DNA of 64,000 nucleotides, from assembly GCF_041381155.1 (NCBI RefSeq), contig NC_091135.1, positions 2,672,490-2,736,489 of the forward strand. The letters are read 5' to 3'. Positions within the stretch are counted from its first letter, which is position 1, and every line of letters begins with the position of its first letter. Made by a program: the position numbers and the translations under genes. Shown here one piece after another: positions 1 to 12,000 of this stretch. The DNA is from Argopecten irradians (taxonomy: Eukaryota; Mollusca; Bivalvia; Pectinida; Pectinidae). The notes below the pieces were generated by a model. The model did not search any database and had not been told where the DNA came from. It saw only the letters and a program-made list of their open reading frames with translations.

Positions 1-313
1 CTTTTCATGATCAGCACCATGATTTTCTGTATAACTTATTAATTTACTACTGTACCCATGCATACGTGTGTATTTATACTTCTTTGTGCACATTATATAA
101 CAACTGCTATAGACTGTATATTACAATCAATTTATGAAGGACAAAACTCTTACATGTTAGAACAGGAGGACTGAAGAACATCGGGAATTAAACTTCAATA
201 ATATTTCGTCTATGCTGGTATTGGTATTTATGATTAAAATGTTTAATTATATGATATTAGCCTTTTCAGTAATTAATCTGTTAACACATTTATTGTTTCC
301 TTATGTTTTACAG

Positions 314-414
314 AATGTCAGCATGCATGTATCATTTCAACTGGAAACAGCCTAGGAGAAGAATTGTGTGAACAAAAAGAAGTAATTTTCAACTGTGGAA
401 GCTTAATATTGTAA
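314..414 (+). CDS. Probable 3'-terminal coding exon of an upstream gene (partial)
   Basis: A good acceptor (T-rich tract then TTTTACAG, ending at 313) is followed by a 32-codon open frame read from 316 that ends in TAA at 412-414. The frame is cysteine-containing (C at codons 1, 5, 18 and 27) and acidic in the middle (GEEL, EQKE). Overlapping AATAAA signals at about 545-550 would give a 3'UTR of roughly 150 bases. I do not recognise the protein, and the rest of the gene lies left of the window. The alternative is a chance splice-like signal in noncoding DNA. Confidence 0.35.
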
Positions 415-544
415 TCATTTTCAATCCGAAAAAATTACTATCATCATCTTCAAGTTCCTTATTGTGAATTTAACTGTAATATGATTTAAGCTTATACCTG
501 ATATTTGTAAAACAAATTGTTTATATTCTACGACAAATGAAATG

Positions 545-550
545 AATAAA
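545..550 (+). terminator. Candidate polyadenylation signal AATAAA
   Basis: AATAAA at 545-550, overlapped by a second near-copy, lies about 130 bases after the stop codon of the putative terminal exon at 314-414. The position fits, but the sequence is AT-rich and the hexamer is common by chance. Confidence 0.3.
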
Positions 551-904
551 TAAAAGATTATTTAAAATTTAAAACACAATATGACATTAGCTGTTTATAT
601 TTTTTGTCAAAAACATATTAAGCTTATCGTTCATAACACACTAATCATCACCTTCGAGACAATTTAATGAAAATCAATTCAACATTAATTTGTATAACAC
701 AGGTCGTCTTATGTTTTCCCCGCCTTGACTATCAATGTATTGATTTTACTTTTTTTTCGGTCACCACATGAACTGCCTTTAAATCAATCACACCAATGAG
801 ACATACATTTACTGCATTCATTATAACACTGTAAGGCAATTCTGCAAGATCAGCGAACATTGTTGATTTACCTTGAATATCTACATGCACAGTATGGTAC
901 CATA

Positions 905-1193
905 TGTAACAGGATAGGAGAAAATGTAGCGGCAAGACCGGGATTCGATCCCGGGACTCTCCGAACAAGCTAGCTGAGTGCTCTACCGTGCTCTACCTGG
1001 TCATCGATAATCGACGCAGTCCAGTCCCGCTACACTCCTCCCTCCTTTTTTGAATACATACCAGACCCTTTCAAACACCACAACCGTTGGTTATTTAGTT
1101 GGGTGTCAATTCTGTAACAGGAGAGAGAAGAAAATGTAGCTCTTCCGACTGAGCTACCTGATCACCAATAATCAACCCAGTCTGATCCCGCTA
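905..1193 (-). repeat. tRNA-derived SINE-like units, two in tandem
   Basis: Read on the minus strand, about 925-1034 contains tRNA-like promoter pieces. There is a GGTAGAGCAC stretch (A-box-like, itself duplicated) and GGGATCGAATCCC, which fits a B box and T-arm. A second unit at about 1112-1193 carries GGTAGCTCAGTCGGAAGAGC, a better A box, and ends on the same TGTAGCGGGA word. On the plus strand both units are preceded by the same TGTAACAGGA word (from 906 and 1112), so they are tandem relatives about 206 bases apart. No clean cloverleaf can be folded, so this is a tRNA-derived repeat rather than a functional tRNA gene. Confidence 0.55.
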
Positions 1194-1794
1194 CAAATAT
1201 TTATCTGGTTATTTTATCTCCCTTCCTATTTTCAATCTACCTTTATGACTTAGAATCTTACCTGGTGGAAAAGAATATTTTGTCTTACAAATCTCGACAA
1301 ATCATGCACACTGTGACTGTTGCAAGCTAAACTACGTATCCGCTTGCTGGTTGCTGTTGATTGTTAATGATCTCAAACACACTAATTACTTATTGTGCCA
1401 ATGTAAATATATTCTACTCTTTTCAAATATTCATGATTACTATTCATGTGTAATATCTCAAAGCATTGACATGTGCACGGAGTACGGCGGACCAGACAGC
1501 CGATGTTTTGGACATCTGCTAGATATTTCAGTTTCAGGTTACGGTGGCCAATAAAAGAAAACAAACACAATGCGGTTTTCCTATGTTATTTCTTCTAAAT
1601 ACAACACTTTTTGTGCAAGTTGTCAAGCATTTATGGGGAATATTTTGCATTGAAATTGTCACCTTCATACATCGGTTTTGTGACTCCCTGGACATTGTAT
1701 TTCCCCATTTTTTGATGCGCAAAATATACTGATAGTAGATTTTTTAAGCATTTTTAGCCCTAAAAAGTACCTGCGCAAATTATACCAGTTTTTA
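1194..1794. other. No gene seen
   Basis: AT-rich sequence with only short open frames of about 60 codons on both strands. None has a recognisable motif or flanking splice sites. Confidence 0.6.
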
Positions 1795-2560
1795 CGGTAT
1801 ATGATATTGGAATGTATCCCAAACTTTTTATCATATTATTTGCCAATAACACTGTTATGATATCAGAAATATCTGATGGTCTACAACAAATGTTACATGA
1901 ATTTTAACAATATTGCATAACATGGAAATTAGAACTTAATATCAGAAAGATAAAAATTGTGATATTATCAAGACGTAAATCGGTACGACAACACCAGTTG
2001 ATGTTATGGAATACAGAATTAGATTTATGAGAATTGTTTACATATCTAGGTACAGAAAATAATGTTAATGGTAGCGTTTTTAAAGAAAGGGAAAAAAACC
2101 TGCTGAACAAACAATTAAATCGGTGTTTGCTATTAATAAGAAATAAAGGAATGTATCTCTTCCTGTGCATCTTAAACTGAAAATATTTGATTCACTTGTA
2201 ATGACAGTTTTAGTATACTCATCAGAGGTATGAGGATTTGAAAATAAAAAATGTTGTAGAAAAAATCAGTTGTAATTTTGTAAAACAATCCTGAAGTTAA
2301 GAAAGTGTACAAACAATTTCATGGTCTATGGTGAGCTAACAAGTTATCCGGTTTGAATTGAAGTTCGGATACAATGTATATCAATCAACTTGCTGTTTTA
2401 CAAAAGAATAATTACAAAACTTGTAAAAAGTAGACAATTTGACCAATTTATTCAAAAATCACGTGGTGATATTGATAAGTCTTCTAGAGGACAGACATAT
2501 TCTATATTTAAGACATTTTGGCATAGAAAAGTATGCCTCTTGTCTTTCTCTGCTGCATAA
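1795..2560 (+). pseudogene. Decayed non-LTR retrotransposon (LINE) reverse transcriptase, C-terminal part
   Basis: Conceptual translation across stops and frameshifts gives the order typical of the end of a LINE reverse transcriptase. A degenerate AD-TVMISE block (the YADDT region, near 1840-1870) comes first. It is followed by a W-K-L-E-L-N segment and K-I-V-I-L-S-R (near 1920-1970), F-T-Y-L-G-T (near 2036) and F-D-S-L-V-M (near 2185). A Y-S-S-E-V-G-F-E block (near 2215) and N-F-M-V-Y-G-E-L (near 2315-2335) complete the order. Many in-frame stops show it is inactive. The assignment to a CR1/Jockey-like clade is a guess from general pattern. Confidence 0.6.
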
Positions 2561-2788
2561 CAATACGTGTTAACTGATACTGATTAGAATGGGCTTCCAA
2601 GATTTTAGTATGTGTCTCTTATTTTACACCTTGGTGTCCAAGGAATCCTCAAAAGTCCAAACTGGAAGGAACACCAGCCAAATTTATTTCTTATTGTACA
2701 AAACTACAGTAGTATTGAGCTTAGAAATATATTCCTCCTATCATCAAGACCGAGCCATTTAGTACTTTCAGTACTTTGATTTTATTTT

Positions 2789-4075
2789 GTTCTCAACAGG
2801 AAATCGTACCGCAATGGAATTGCTATGAGAGCAATCCCTACTGTTTTGTTCTAAAAATACATTGTTGAATGAACTATACGTACCCGTCCCGTATGGTATC
2901 CCCGTCTGTAATCTCAGTCGTATGTTCTTTATATGGAGACTGCAAGAGCAAGCTTACTTTAATTTGTATTCATGAGAACGCTCGACTGATACTGCCTGAT
3001 AGAAGGGGAAGGCTTTGTCCTGTCGATATGTAACCCATCGTAGCTGACTTGTCTTCAATGATTTATTCAAAGGCAGCAATATTTACGTTATCTCCAGAGA
3101 GTGGGATGGGATATTTCATAACAGATGTATTTTTTCCTCGGTTGTCTAACCGAGTTCTGAATGGTCATTGCTCTGTCAAATGCAGGGAAGTTTACTGAAG
3201 AACCGTTGTCTAACCGAGTTCTGAATGGTCATTGCTCTGTCAAATGCAGGAAAGTTTACTGAAGAAGCTTTAAAGAAGTTACATTTGTTCAATTGACAAG
3301 AGAAGAATAAAACACAACATTTTCAGGTTAATTCATGCCAATTTCAGGTGACTTATTTCTGGTCTGATTAATTGAAAAGCGCAAAACATCCTCTGGTCAA
3401 GATGTTAGCCTGACATTGACCTGAATTTCACACACGTATTCTGATGTGAAATGAACTTCGATGTCTGGTCATGATAAGGTAAAATTGATAGGAAATCAAA
3501 TTCATAAACCATACCTTTTCAGGTAAAATTGATGTCGTGCTTCTGGCCCTAGTTCACGAACTTTCTGTAACTTAAGAAAATTCACTAATGTATAAATACT
3601 ACCTGCATTACAGGGTTACACCAGGCACTGTCACCCTCTAATGCAGGTAGTATTTATTTTATTATACCGAAAGTCTAAAACAAAACTAGTTTTCTTGTAT
3701 TTGCAGTCTATTGAAACATTTTAACTTATTTTAAGTTAAGTTTACTTATTACCGTCAAAGCGCTATATGTTGGTTGTTATTAACCCGTCGGTGATTAGGT
3801 GAACGGAAGACATGCGATTACAAACGTCTTCGTGACGTTGCTAATGTTGTAAACAGACGGCAGGACGAAACCAAAATTCATTGAGATTTACAAAAACGTT
3901 AAGATTTTAACAAACGCGGGAGACAAGACAACAAAAATATTTCATTGAATGCTGGTTGTGAGTATTATTTTTACAATGCAACGGTAATAAGCGCTACTGA
4001 GTACAGTATGGAAGCTGATATGTTATTTTACTGCCGACGGTGAGCTTTCGACTTTTCCAGTATGTGACATTGACC
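2789..4075. repeat. 1,287-bp tandem duplication, copy 1
   Basis: The sequence starting GTTCTCAACAGG at 2789 runs to TGTGACATTGACC at 4075 and then restarts at 4076 with near-perfect identity. It contains a 64-bp internal duplication (3141 and 3205, starting GTTGTCTAACCGAG) and a strong hairpin at 3592-3657. No coding frame of note was found. The near identity of the two copies suggests a recent event or conversion. Confidence 0.9.
3592..3657. repeat. Strong hairpin (19-bp perfect stem, longer with one mismatch)
   Basis: ATAAATACTACCTGCATTA at 3592-3610 is perfectly complementary to the sequence ending at 3657. A second short stem (AGGGT with ACCCT) narrows the loop to about 17 bases. An identical copy is at 4879-4944. 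It resembles a small-RNA precursor hairpin or a tiny palindromic element. Function unknown. Confidence 0.75.
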
Positions 4076-5362
4076 GTTCTCAACAGGAAATCGTACCGCA
4101 ATGGAATTGCTATGAGAGCAATCCCTACTGTTTTGTTCTAAAAATACATTGTTGAATGAACTATACGTACCCGTCCCGTATGGTATCCCCGTCTGTAATC
4201 TCAGTCGTATGTTCTTTATATGGAGACTGCAAGAGCAAGCTTACTTTAATTTGTATTCATGAGAACGCTCGACTGATACTGCCTGATAGAAGGGGAAGGC
4301 TTTGTCCTGTCGATATGTAACCCATCGTAGCTGACTTGTCTTCAATGATTTATTCAAAGGCAGCAATATTTACGTTATCTCCAGAGAGTGGGATGGGATA
4401 TTTCATAACAGATGTATTTTTTCCTCGGTTGTCTAACCGAGTTCTGAATGGTCATTGCTCTGTCAAATGCAGGGAAGTTTACTGAAGAACCGTTGTCTAA
4501 CCGAGTTCTGAATGGTCATTGCTCTGTCAAATGCAGGAAAGTTTACTGAAGAAGCTTTAAAGAAGTTACATTTGTTCAATTGACAAGAGAAGAATAAAAC
4601 ACAACATTTTCAGGTTAATTCATGCCAATTTCAGGTGACTTATTTCTGGTCTGATTAATTGAAAAGCGCAAAACATCCTCTGGTCAAGATGTTAGCCTGA
4701 CATTGACCTGAATTTCACACACGTATTCTGATGTGAAATGAACTTCGATGTCTGGTCATGATAAGGTAAAATTGATAGGAAATCAAATTCATAAACCATA
4801 CCTTTTCAGGTAAAATTGATGTCGTGCTTCTGGCCCTAGTTCACGAACTTTCTGTAACTTAAGAAAATTCACTAATGTATAAATACTACCTGCATTACAG
4901 GGTTACACCAGGCACTGTCACCCTCTAATGCAGGTAGTATTTATTTTATTATACCGAAAGTCTAAAACAAAACTAGTTTTCTTGTATTTGCAGTCTATTG
5001 AAACATTTTAACTTATTTTAAGTTAAGTTTACTTATTACCGTCAAAGCGCTATATGTTGGTTGTTATTAACCCGTCGGTGATTAGGTGAACGGAAGACAT
5101 GCGATTACAAACGTCTTCGTGACGTTGCTAATGTTGTAAACAGACGGCAGGACGAAACCAAAATTCATTGAGATTTACAAAAACGTTAAGATTTTAACAA
5201 ACGCGGGAGACAAGACAACAAAAATATTTCATTGAATGCTGGTTGTGAGTATTATTTTTACAATGCAACGGTAATAAGCGCTACTGAGTACAGTATGGAA
5301 GCTGATATGTTATTTTACTGCCGACGGTGAGCTTTCGACTTTTCCAGTATGTGACATTGACC
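4076..5362. repeat. 1,287-bp tandem duplication, copy 2
   Basis: Direct repeat of 2789-4075 at a constant offset of 1,287. It ends exactly in the first unit of the 18-bp minisatellite (TGTGACATTGACC), so the duplication breakpoint seems to have used minisatellite sequence. Its hairpin copy is at 4879-4944. Confidence 0.9.
4879..4944. repeat. Second copy of the hairpin at 3592
   Basis: Lies exactly 1,287 bases after the first copy, with the same stem and loop, as part of the tandem duplication. Confidence 0.75.
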
Positions 5363-6092
5363 CAGTATGAGACATTGACCCAGTATGAGACATTGACCCA
5401 GTATGAGACATTGACACAGTATGTGACATTGACCCAGTATGAGACATTGGCTCATGATCAGTATGTGGCATTGACCCAGTATGAGGCATCGACCCAGTAT
5501 GAGACATTGACCCAGAATGAGACATTGACACAGTATGTGACATTGACACAGTATGAGACATTGGCCCAGTATGAGACATTGGCTCAGTATGTGGCATTGA
5601 CCCAGTATGTGACATTGACCCAGTATGAGACATTGGCTCAGTATGTGGCATTGACCCAGTATGTGACATTGACCCAGTATGAGACATTGACCCAGTATGT
5701 GACATTGACCCAGTATGAGACATTGGCCCAGTATGAGACATTGGCTCAGTATGTGGCATTGACCCAGTATGAGGCATCGACCCAGTATGAGACATTGACC
5801 CAGTATGAGACATTGACATAGTATGAGACATTGGCCCAGTATGAGACATTGGCTCAGTATGTGACATTGACACAGTATGTGACATTGACACAGTATGAGA
5901 CACTGACTCAGTATGAGACACTGACTCAGTATGAGACATTGTCCTAGTATGTGACATTGACTCGGTGTGAGACACTGACACTGTATGAGACATTGACCTA
6001 GTATGAGACATTGACCCAGTATGTGACATTGACACAGGATGAGACACTGGCCCAGTATGAGACACTGACATAGTATGTGACATTGACCCAGT
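5345..6092. repeat. 18-bp minisatellite, about 40 copies
   Basis: Unit CAGTATGAGACATTGACC with variants (TGTGACATT, TGGCATT, GAGGCATCG, CACTGAC). Because 18 is a multiple of three, long open frames arise in several registers. One is a 307-codon minus-strand frame (5310-6233) of M-S-H-T-G-S repeats; another is a plus-strand frame of T-Q-Y-E-T-L repeats. A longer interruption (CTCATGAT) is near 5451. I treat it as noncoding. Confidence 0.9.
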
Positions 6093-6638
6093 ATGATACA
6101 CATGGTGTCTGTATAGGTAGTCAGAATGAGCAAATGTGTATTTTGCCAGAGATATTCTCTCAGACTGGCAGAGAAATGGGAGACAAATCTGCCGGCCTCT
6201 ATAGCGATGTGTTCCTGTTCGACAATAGCTCACTGTAGCGTATATATATAGCGTGTATTGGACCGATAATGTAATTGGTTGGATAATCTAATACCTTTAG
6301 TCTTGATTTCGACAACCACCTGATTATCTTCAGCCTTTACTCTGGTCACTTACTGTAGAAACTACATACCTATGTGGAGGATGGTCGGTTTAGTTAATTG
6401 GCAAAATTTACTTGTATTCGGTTTAGCTTTGCGTTCCTATGTACAAAACAAGTCATAGTTGAGAGTGGAGAAAAAAAAAAAAAAAATCAAGTAAGGCAGA
6501 TGTCAAAGTACTTGGTGTATGTTGTAGCTAAAATTAAATGTATAATTACATAGATTGTTTTTAGTAATTAAGGAATAACTATGATTTAGGTATTAACGAA
6601 ATCAATTATTGTTCAACCATTGTATTGTGAACATAATT
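6093..6638. other. No gene seen
   Basis: Unique AT-rich sequence with an A-run near 6472-6486. No open frame or structured repeat could be supported. Confidence 0.55.
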
Positions 6639-7355
6639 AGGGCCCCGCATCGAGATGCGGGTGCCCTATAGTAATCAGGTTGTCCGTCTGTCCGTCCGTC
6701 CGTCTGTCCGTTTTTTTTCTTTTGCACATTAATGATGGAAGGGAGTGGAGTATTTTCCCCATATTTTACATGATGATTCCCCATCCATCCTAGATCTGCT
6801 TGGTAATTTTTCAGGCTGAAATTAAATTAAAAAATCGGCCATCTTGGATTTTAACATTTAAAAAAAATCACAATGTTGTTGCTCTTAACTGATAAACATT
6901 TTGTTATAACATTATGATGCAAAGTTGTTCAGAATTAAACAAGGAGTTGACTGTCCAAAGGTAAGGTCATGGGCCAAGGTTACTAAGTCAAAGGTCAAGG
7001 TCAAATTTAAAAAAATTATTTTCTCATGAACATTTTGCTACAACATTTATAATGAAGCAGAGTTGTTCAGAATTAAACAAGAAGTCAACTCACCAAAGTT
7101 TTGACTGACCAAAGGTAAGATCATGGGGTCACTGCATCAAAGGTTGTGGACACATTTTCCATTTTTGGACTTATTAACAATTTGTTATGACATAATAAAT
7201 AAAATTATTCATTGCTTAATATATTAATTAAAGTCAATATGATTTGAATCAAAATTGCTACATGATATGATTAGAATCAAAAAGGCTGCAAATCAGTCAT
7301 CTTGGCACGTCAGACACATAGCGGGGCCCTTTCTGACGTGTCAGTGTTCTAGTTT
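6639..7355. repeat. Dispersed repeat with GGGCCCCGCAT palindrome and CCGTC-rich block
   Basis: Starts with a perfect palindrome CCGCATCGAGATGCGG inside GGGCCC boundaries (6640-6672). A (TCCGTCTG/TCCG) block follows at 6688-6711, then repeated AAGGTCA-type words (about 6960-7150). It closes near GCGGGGCCCTTT at 7321. This arrangement matches a type of dispersed repeat common in molluscan genomes (from general knowledge, not searched). The CCGTC block recurs in other repeats here at about 46725-46750 and 57418-57455. Confidence 0.5.
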
Positions 7356-9007
7356 GTTTTAGACCCGGAGTTTGGCTTAAATCACTCAAAAAGTAATATA
7401 GTTGTTTTCACATTTCGATTTGCAAAATAGCGATTTTATAAAAAAAGTTATCAATTTTGTGAGAGTCTCTTTATTCTATATATCACCAAATAGACATAGT
7501 ATCAAGCATATTTAGAATCATGTCACAATAATTTCGGTTTTTACATACAAAAAAAAAGAGATAAATGCTAATTTATAGAGTTACAATAAATATAATTATT
7601 ATGATTAACAATTATAACTTTGGTCATTAAGGAGCTAGTTACCTCCTCTTATCGTCATAAACCTTACCGTGTTTTATATATTTGTTTGTACCACCAATAT
7701 CAGGAGAAGATTTTGATAAGCTACGCCTGACATCTAATCCTATTGACATCTTTTATCATTAAAATATTTGGAAATTGAAAACCTTTAGATGCATTTACAT
7801 GCATTTTTCTATGTATATGTATCCAGCCATGTTTGGATTTCTTCCCACCTTTTCTTTCACCTTGAGTATTATTAAAGAATTCACAAATGACGAAGCAGTA
7901 TAAGCGTGCATGGTACTCAGTTCCTCAATAATGTATTCTGATAGTCCGGAATGGCATACGACCAAATTACATCAATCGAGACCATAAAAGACCTGAAGTG
8001 TCAAAGGAGTTATAATATGGAACGATAGATTCTACATGGCGTAATTTCCCAAATGTCTAATTTTAAATTGAAATGACAGTTGTGTTCCAACAATATCCCA
8101 TTCACACGATGCACACTCAGGAGATAGCAAAGCAATGTCAAACAGACATTTCATAGAATTAATCATTATTCTCATGTAAACAAACTCTTTGCAGTGTTGT
8201 GTATTTGTCAGAGAAGCTGATATGGAATACCACAAAAAGATTGATAATGATATTCACACATTGGAAATCGATCCAGTTTAATGCATGTTTCTGGGGATAA
8301 ACATGTCATTTATTTCTAACAAAACCGACATTTCGGTTAATCACGCCATGTAAACATGGTTTACATAGGCTTTGAGGCATTCCATCATAAAAACATCACA
8401 GTAATGCCAAAAGTCGTTTGTCATTCAGGAAAGTAAGCATCAGTATGAGCCCGTCGTAAAATATGGCTCCTGGCTTGCTTCTTGTCACGAACCAGACCCA
8501 TTTCCCGACAGAGAGGGTTATGGTTTCATTGTGGCTTCATTAGCTGCTGTTGTGGATGAAATGAACATGTTAGGCTCGATATTACGACCTTCTGACAAGA
8601 CAAGAAAAATGTCCATCCTCCCAGGTGCTATTTCTCATTTAACATTTTATTCTGCTTTAATGGCTACTTTTTGGAAATACGAGTTTCCATATACTAGTAA
8701 GAAAGTTATTTGGCTTGATATGCTATATTTAATATCAATTGTTAACTTAACTTAAGTTTATGGTGTATTGAATTATGATAATTAAAAATACAAGTGTAAT
8801 AGTGTATGGTTGACCGTATTTGTGTTGTGTTTGTGAAGGTTTTTTATAGTGCTATCTCACTGAAGTGTCACACCAAAGACACCGAACAATACACTTCAGC
8901 CATGTTACAGACAAAGCACAAAAAAGTTGTCTAATTCCAATTATGATAACATGAATGTGATCGGAGTAAAACGTCATTATGACCAGTAACTACGACATTA
9001 CTACTAA
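7356..9007. other. No gene supported
   Basis: AT-rich unique sequence. The best open frame (8531-8755, plus, 74 codons) has no recognised motif, no convincing splice context and runs into low-complexity sequence, so I do not call it. Confidence 0.5.
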
Positions 9008-12000
9008 ACAGCGTAAAACGTCAGCATAACCTACATAAAACGTCAGCATAACCCACATAAAACGTCAGCATATAACCCATATAAAACGTTCGCATAACCA
9101 ATATAGAACATCAGCACAACCCAAATAAATTGTCAGCATAACCCACATAAAACGTCAGCATAACCCACATAAAACGTCATCATAACCCACATAAAACGTC
9201 AGCATAACCTACATAAAAACGTCAGTATAACTCACATAAAACGTCATCATAACCCACATAAAACGTCAGCATAACCCACATAAAACGTCAGCATAACCCA
9301 CATAAAACATCAGCATAACCCACATAAAACGTCAGCATAACCCACATGAAACGTCAGCATAGCCCACATAAAACGTCAGCATAACCTACATAAAACGTCA
9401 GCATAACCAACATATAAAACGTCAGCATAACCGACATAAAACGTCAGCATAACCCAAATAAAATGTCAGATTAACCAATATAAAACGTCAAGAAAACCCA
9501 ATAAAAACATCAGCATCATCCGTACAAAACGTCAACATAGCCAAAATAAAATGTCAGCATAGCCTACATAAAACGTCAGCATAGCCTAAACAAAACGTCA
9601 GCATAGCCTACATAAAACGTCAGCATAACCCACATAAAATGTCAGCATAACCCACATAAAACGTCAGCAAAGCCCACATCAAACGTCAGCATAACCCACA
9701 TAAAACTTCATCATAGCCAACATAAAACATCAGCATAACCTACATAAAACGTCAGCAAAGCCCAAATGAAACGTCAGCATAACCGACATAAAACATCAGC
9801 GTAGCCCAAATAAAACAACAGCATAACCCACATAAAACGTCAGCATAACCAACATAAAACATCAGCATAATTCGTATAAAACGTCAGCAAAACCGACATA
9901 AAACGTCAGCATTACCGACATAAAACGTCAGCATAGCTCACATAAAACTTCAGCATAACCCACATAAAACATTAGCATAATCCGTATAAAACGTCAGCAT
10001 ACATTTGTAGCCTACATAAAACGTCAGCATAACCGACATAAAACGTCAGCAAAGCCCACTTAAAAATGTCGGCATAACCCACATAAAACGTCAGCATAAC
10101 CGACAAAAAACGTCAGCATAACCTACATAAAACGTCAGCATACCCTTCTTAAAACGTCAGCATAACCTACATAAAATGTCAGCATACTCCGTATAAAACG
10201 TCAGCGTAACCTACATAAAACGTCGGCATAACCCAAATAAAACGTCAGCATAGCTTACATAAAATGTCAGCATAACCTACATAAAACGTCAGCATAACCT
10301 ACATAAAACGTCAGCAAAACCCCAAAAAACGTGAGGATAGCCTACATAAAAAGTCAGCATAACCCATATAAAACGTCAGAATAAACCACATAAAACGTCA
10401 GCATAGCTTACATACAACGTCAGCATAACCCATATAAAACGTCTAACCCACATAAAACGTCAGCATAACCCATATAAAACGTCAGAATAACCAACAAAAC
10501 ATCATCATAACCTACATAAAACGTCAGCATAGCCCAAATAAAACGTCAGCATAGCCAAAATAAAATGTCAGCATAGCCTACATAAAACGTCAGCATAGCC
10601 TAAACAAAACGTCAGCATAGCCTACATAAAACGTCAGCATAACCCACATAAAATATCAGCATAACCCACATAAAACGTCAGCAAAGCCCACATCAAACGT
10701 CAGCATAACCCACATAAAACTTCATCATAGCCAACATAAAACATCAGCATAACCTACATAAAACGTCAGCAAAGCCCAAATGAAACGTCAGCATAACCGA
10801 CATAAAACATCAGCGTAGCCCAAATAAAACAACAGCATAACCCACATAAAACGTCAGCATAACCAACATAAAACATCAGCATAATTCGTATAAAACGTCA
10901 GCAAAACCGACATAAAACGTCAGCATTACCGACATAAAACGTCAGCATAGCTCACATAAAACTTCAGCATAACCCACATAAAACATTAGCATAATCCGTA
11001 TAAAACGTCAGCATAGCCTACATAAAACGTCAGCATAACCGACATAAAACGTCAGCAAAGCCCACTTAAAAATGTCGGCATAACCCACATAAAACGTCAG
11101 CATAACCGACAAAAAACGTCAGCATAACCTACATAAAACGTCAGCATACCCTTCTTAAAACGTCAGCATAACCTACATAAAATGTCAGCATACTCCGTAT
11201 AAAACGTCAGCGTAACCTACATAAAACGTCGGCATAACCCAAATAAAACGTCAGCATAGCTTACATAAAATGTCAGCATAACCTACATAAAACGTCAGCA
11301 TAACCTACATAAAACGTCAGCAAAACCCCAAAAAACGTGAGGATAGCCTACATAAAAAGTCAGCATAACCCATATAAAACGTCAGAATAAACCACATAAA
11401 ACGTCAGCATAGCTTACATACAACGTCAGCATAACCCATATAAAACGTCTAACCCACATAAAACGTCAGCATAACCCATATAAAACGTCAGAATAACCAA
11501 CAAAACATCATCATAACCTACATAAAACGTCAGCATAGCCCAAATAAAACGTCAGCATAGCCTACTTAAAACGTCAGCATAACCTACATAAAACGTCGGC
11601 ATAAAACGTCAGCATAACCGACATAAAACGTCAGCATAGCCCAAATAAAACGTCAGCATAGCCTACTTTAAACGTCAGCATAACCTACATAAAACGTCAG
11701 CATAACCCATATAAAACGTCTAACCCGCATAAAACGTTAGCATAACCCATATAAAACGTCAGAATAACCAACAAAACATCAGCATAACCTACATAAAACG
11801 TCAGCATAGCCCAAATAAAACGTCAGCATAGCCTACTTAAAACGTCAGCATAACCTACATAAAACGTCGGCATAAAACGTCAGCATAACCGACATAAAAC
11901 GTCAGCATAGTACTACAACGTACATACAACGTCAGCATAACCCACATAAAACGTCAGCATAACCCATATAAAACGTCAGAATAACCAACAAAACATCATC

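Noticed and set aside
905..1034. Functional tRNA gene
   Set aside because: A- and B-box-like words are present, but no seven-base acceptor stem or full cloverleaf can be paired.
5310..6233. Long minus-strand frame of M-S-H-T repeats as a real protein gene
   Set aside because: It is entirely made of the 18-bp minisatellite, other registers are open too, and no promoter, splice or conserved flanking sequence supports it.
8531..8755. 74-codon plus-strand frame as a gene
   Set aside because: No recognised motif, no splice partners, and it ends in AT-rich sequence; the length is within chance.
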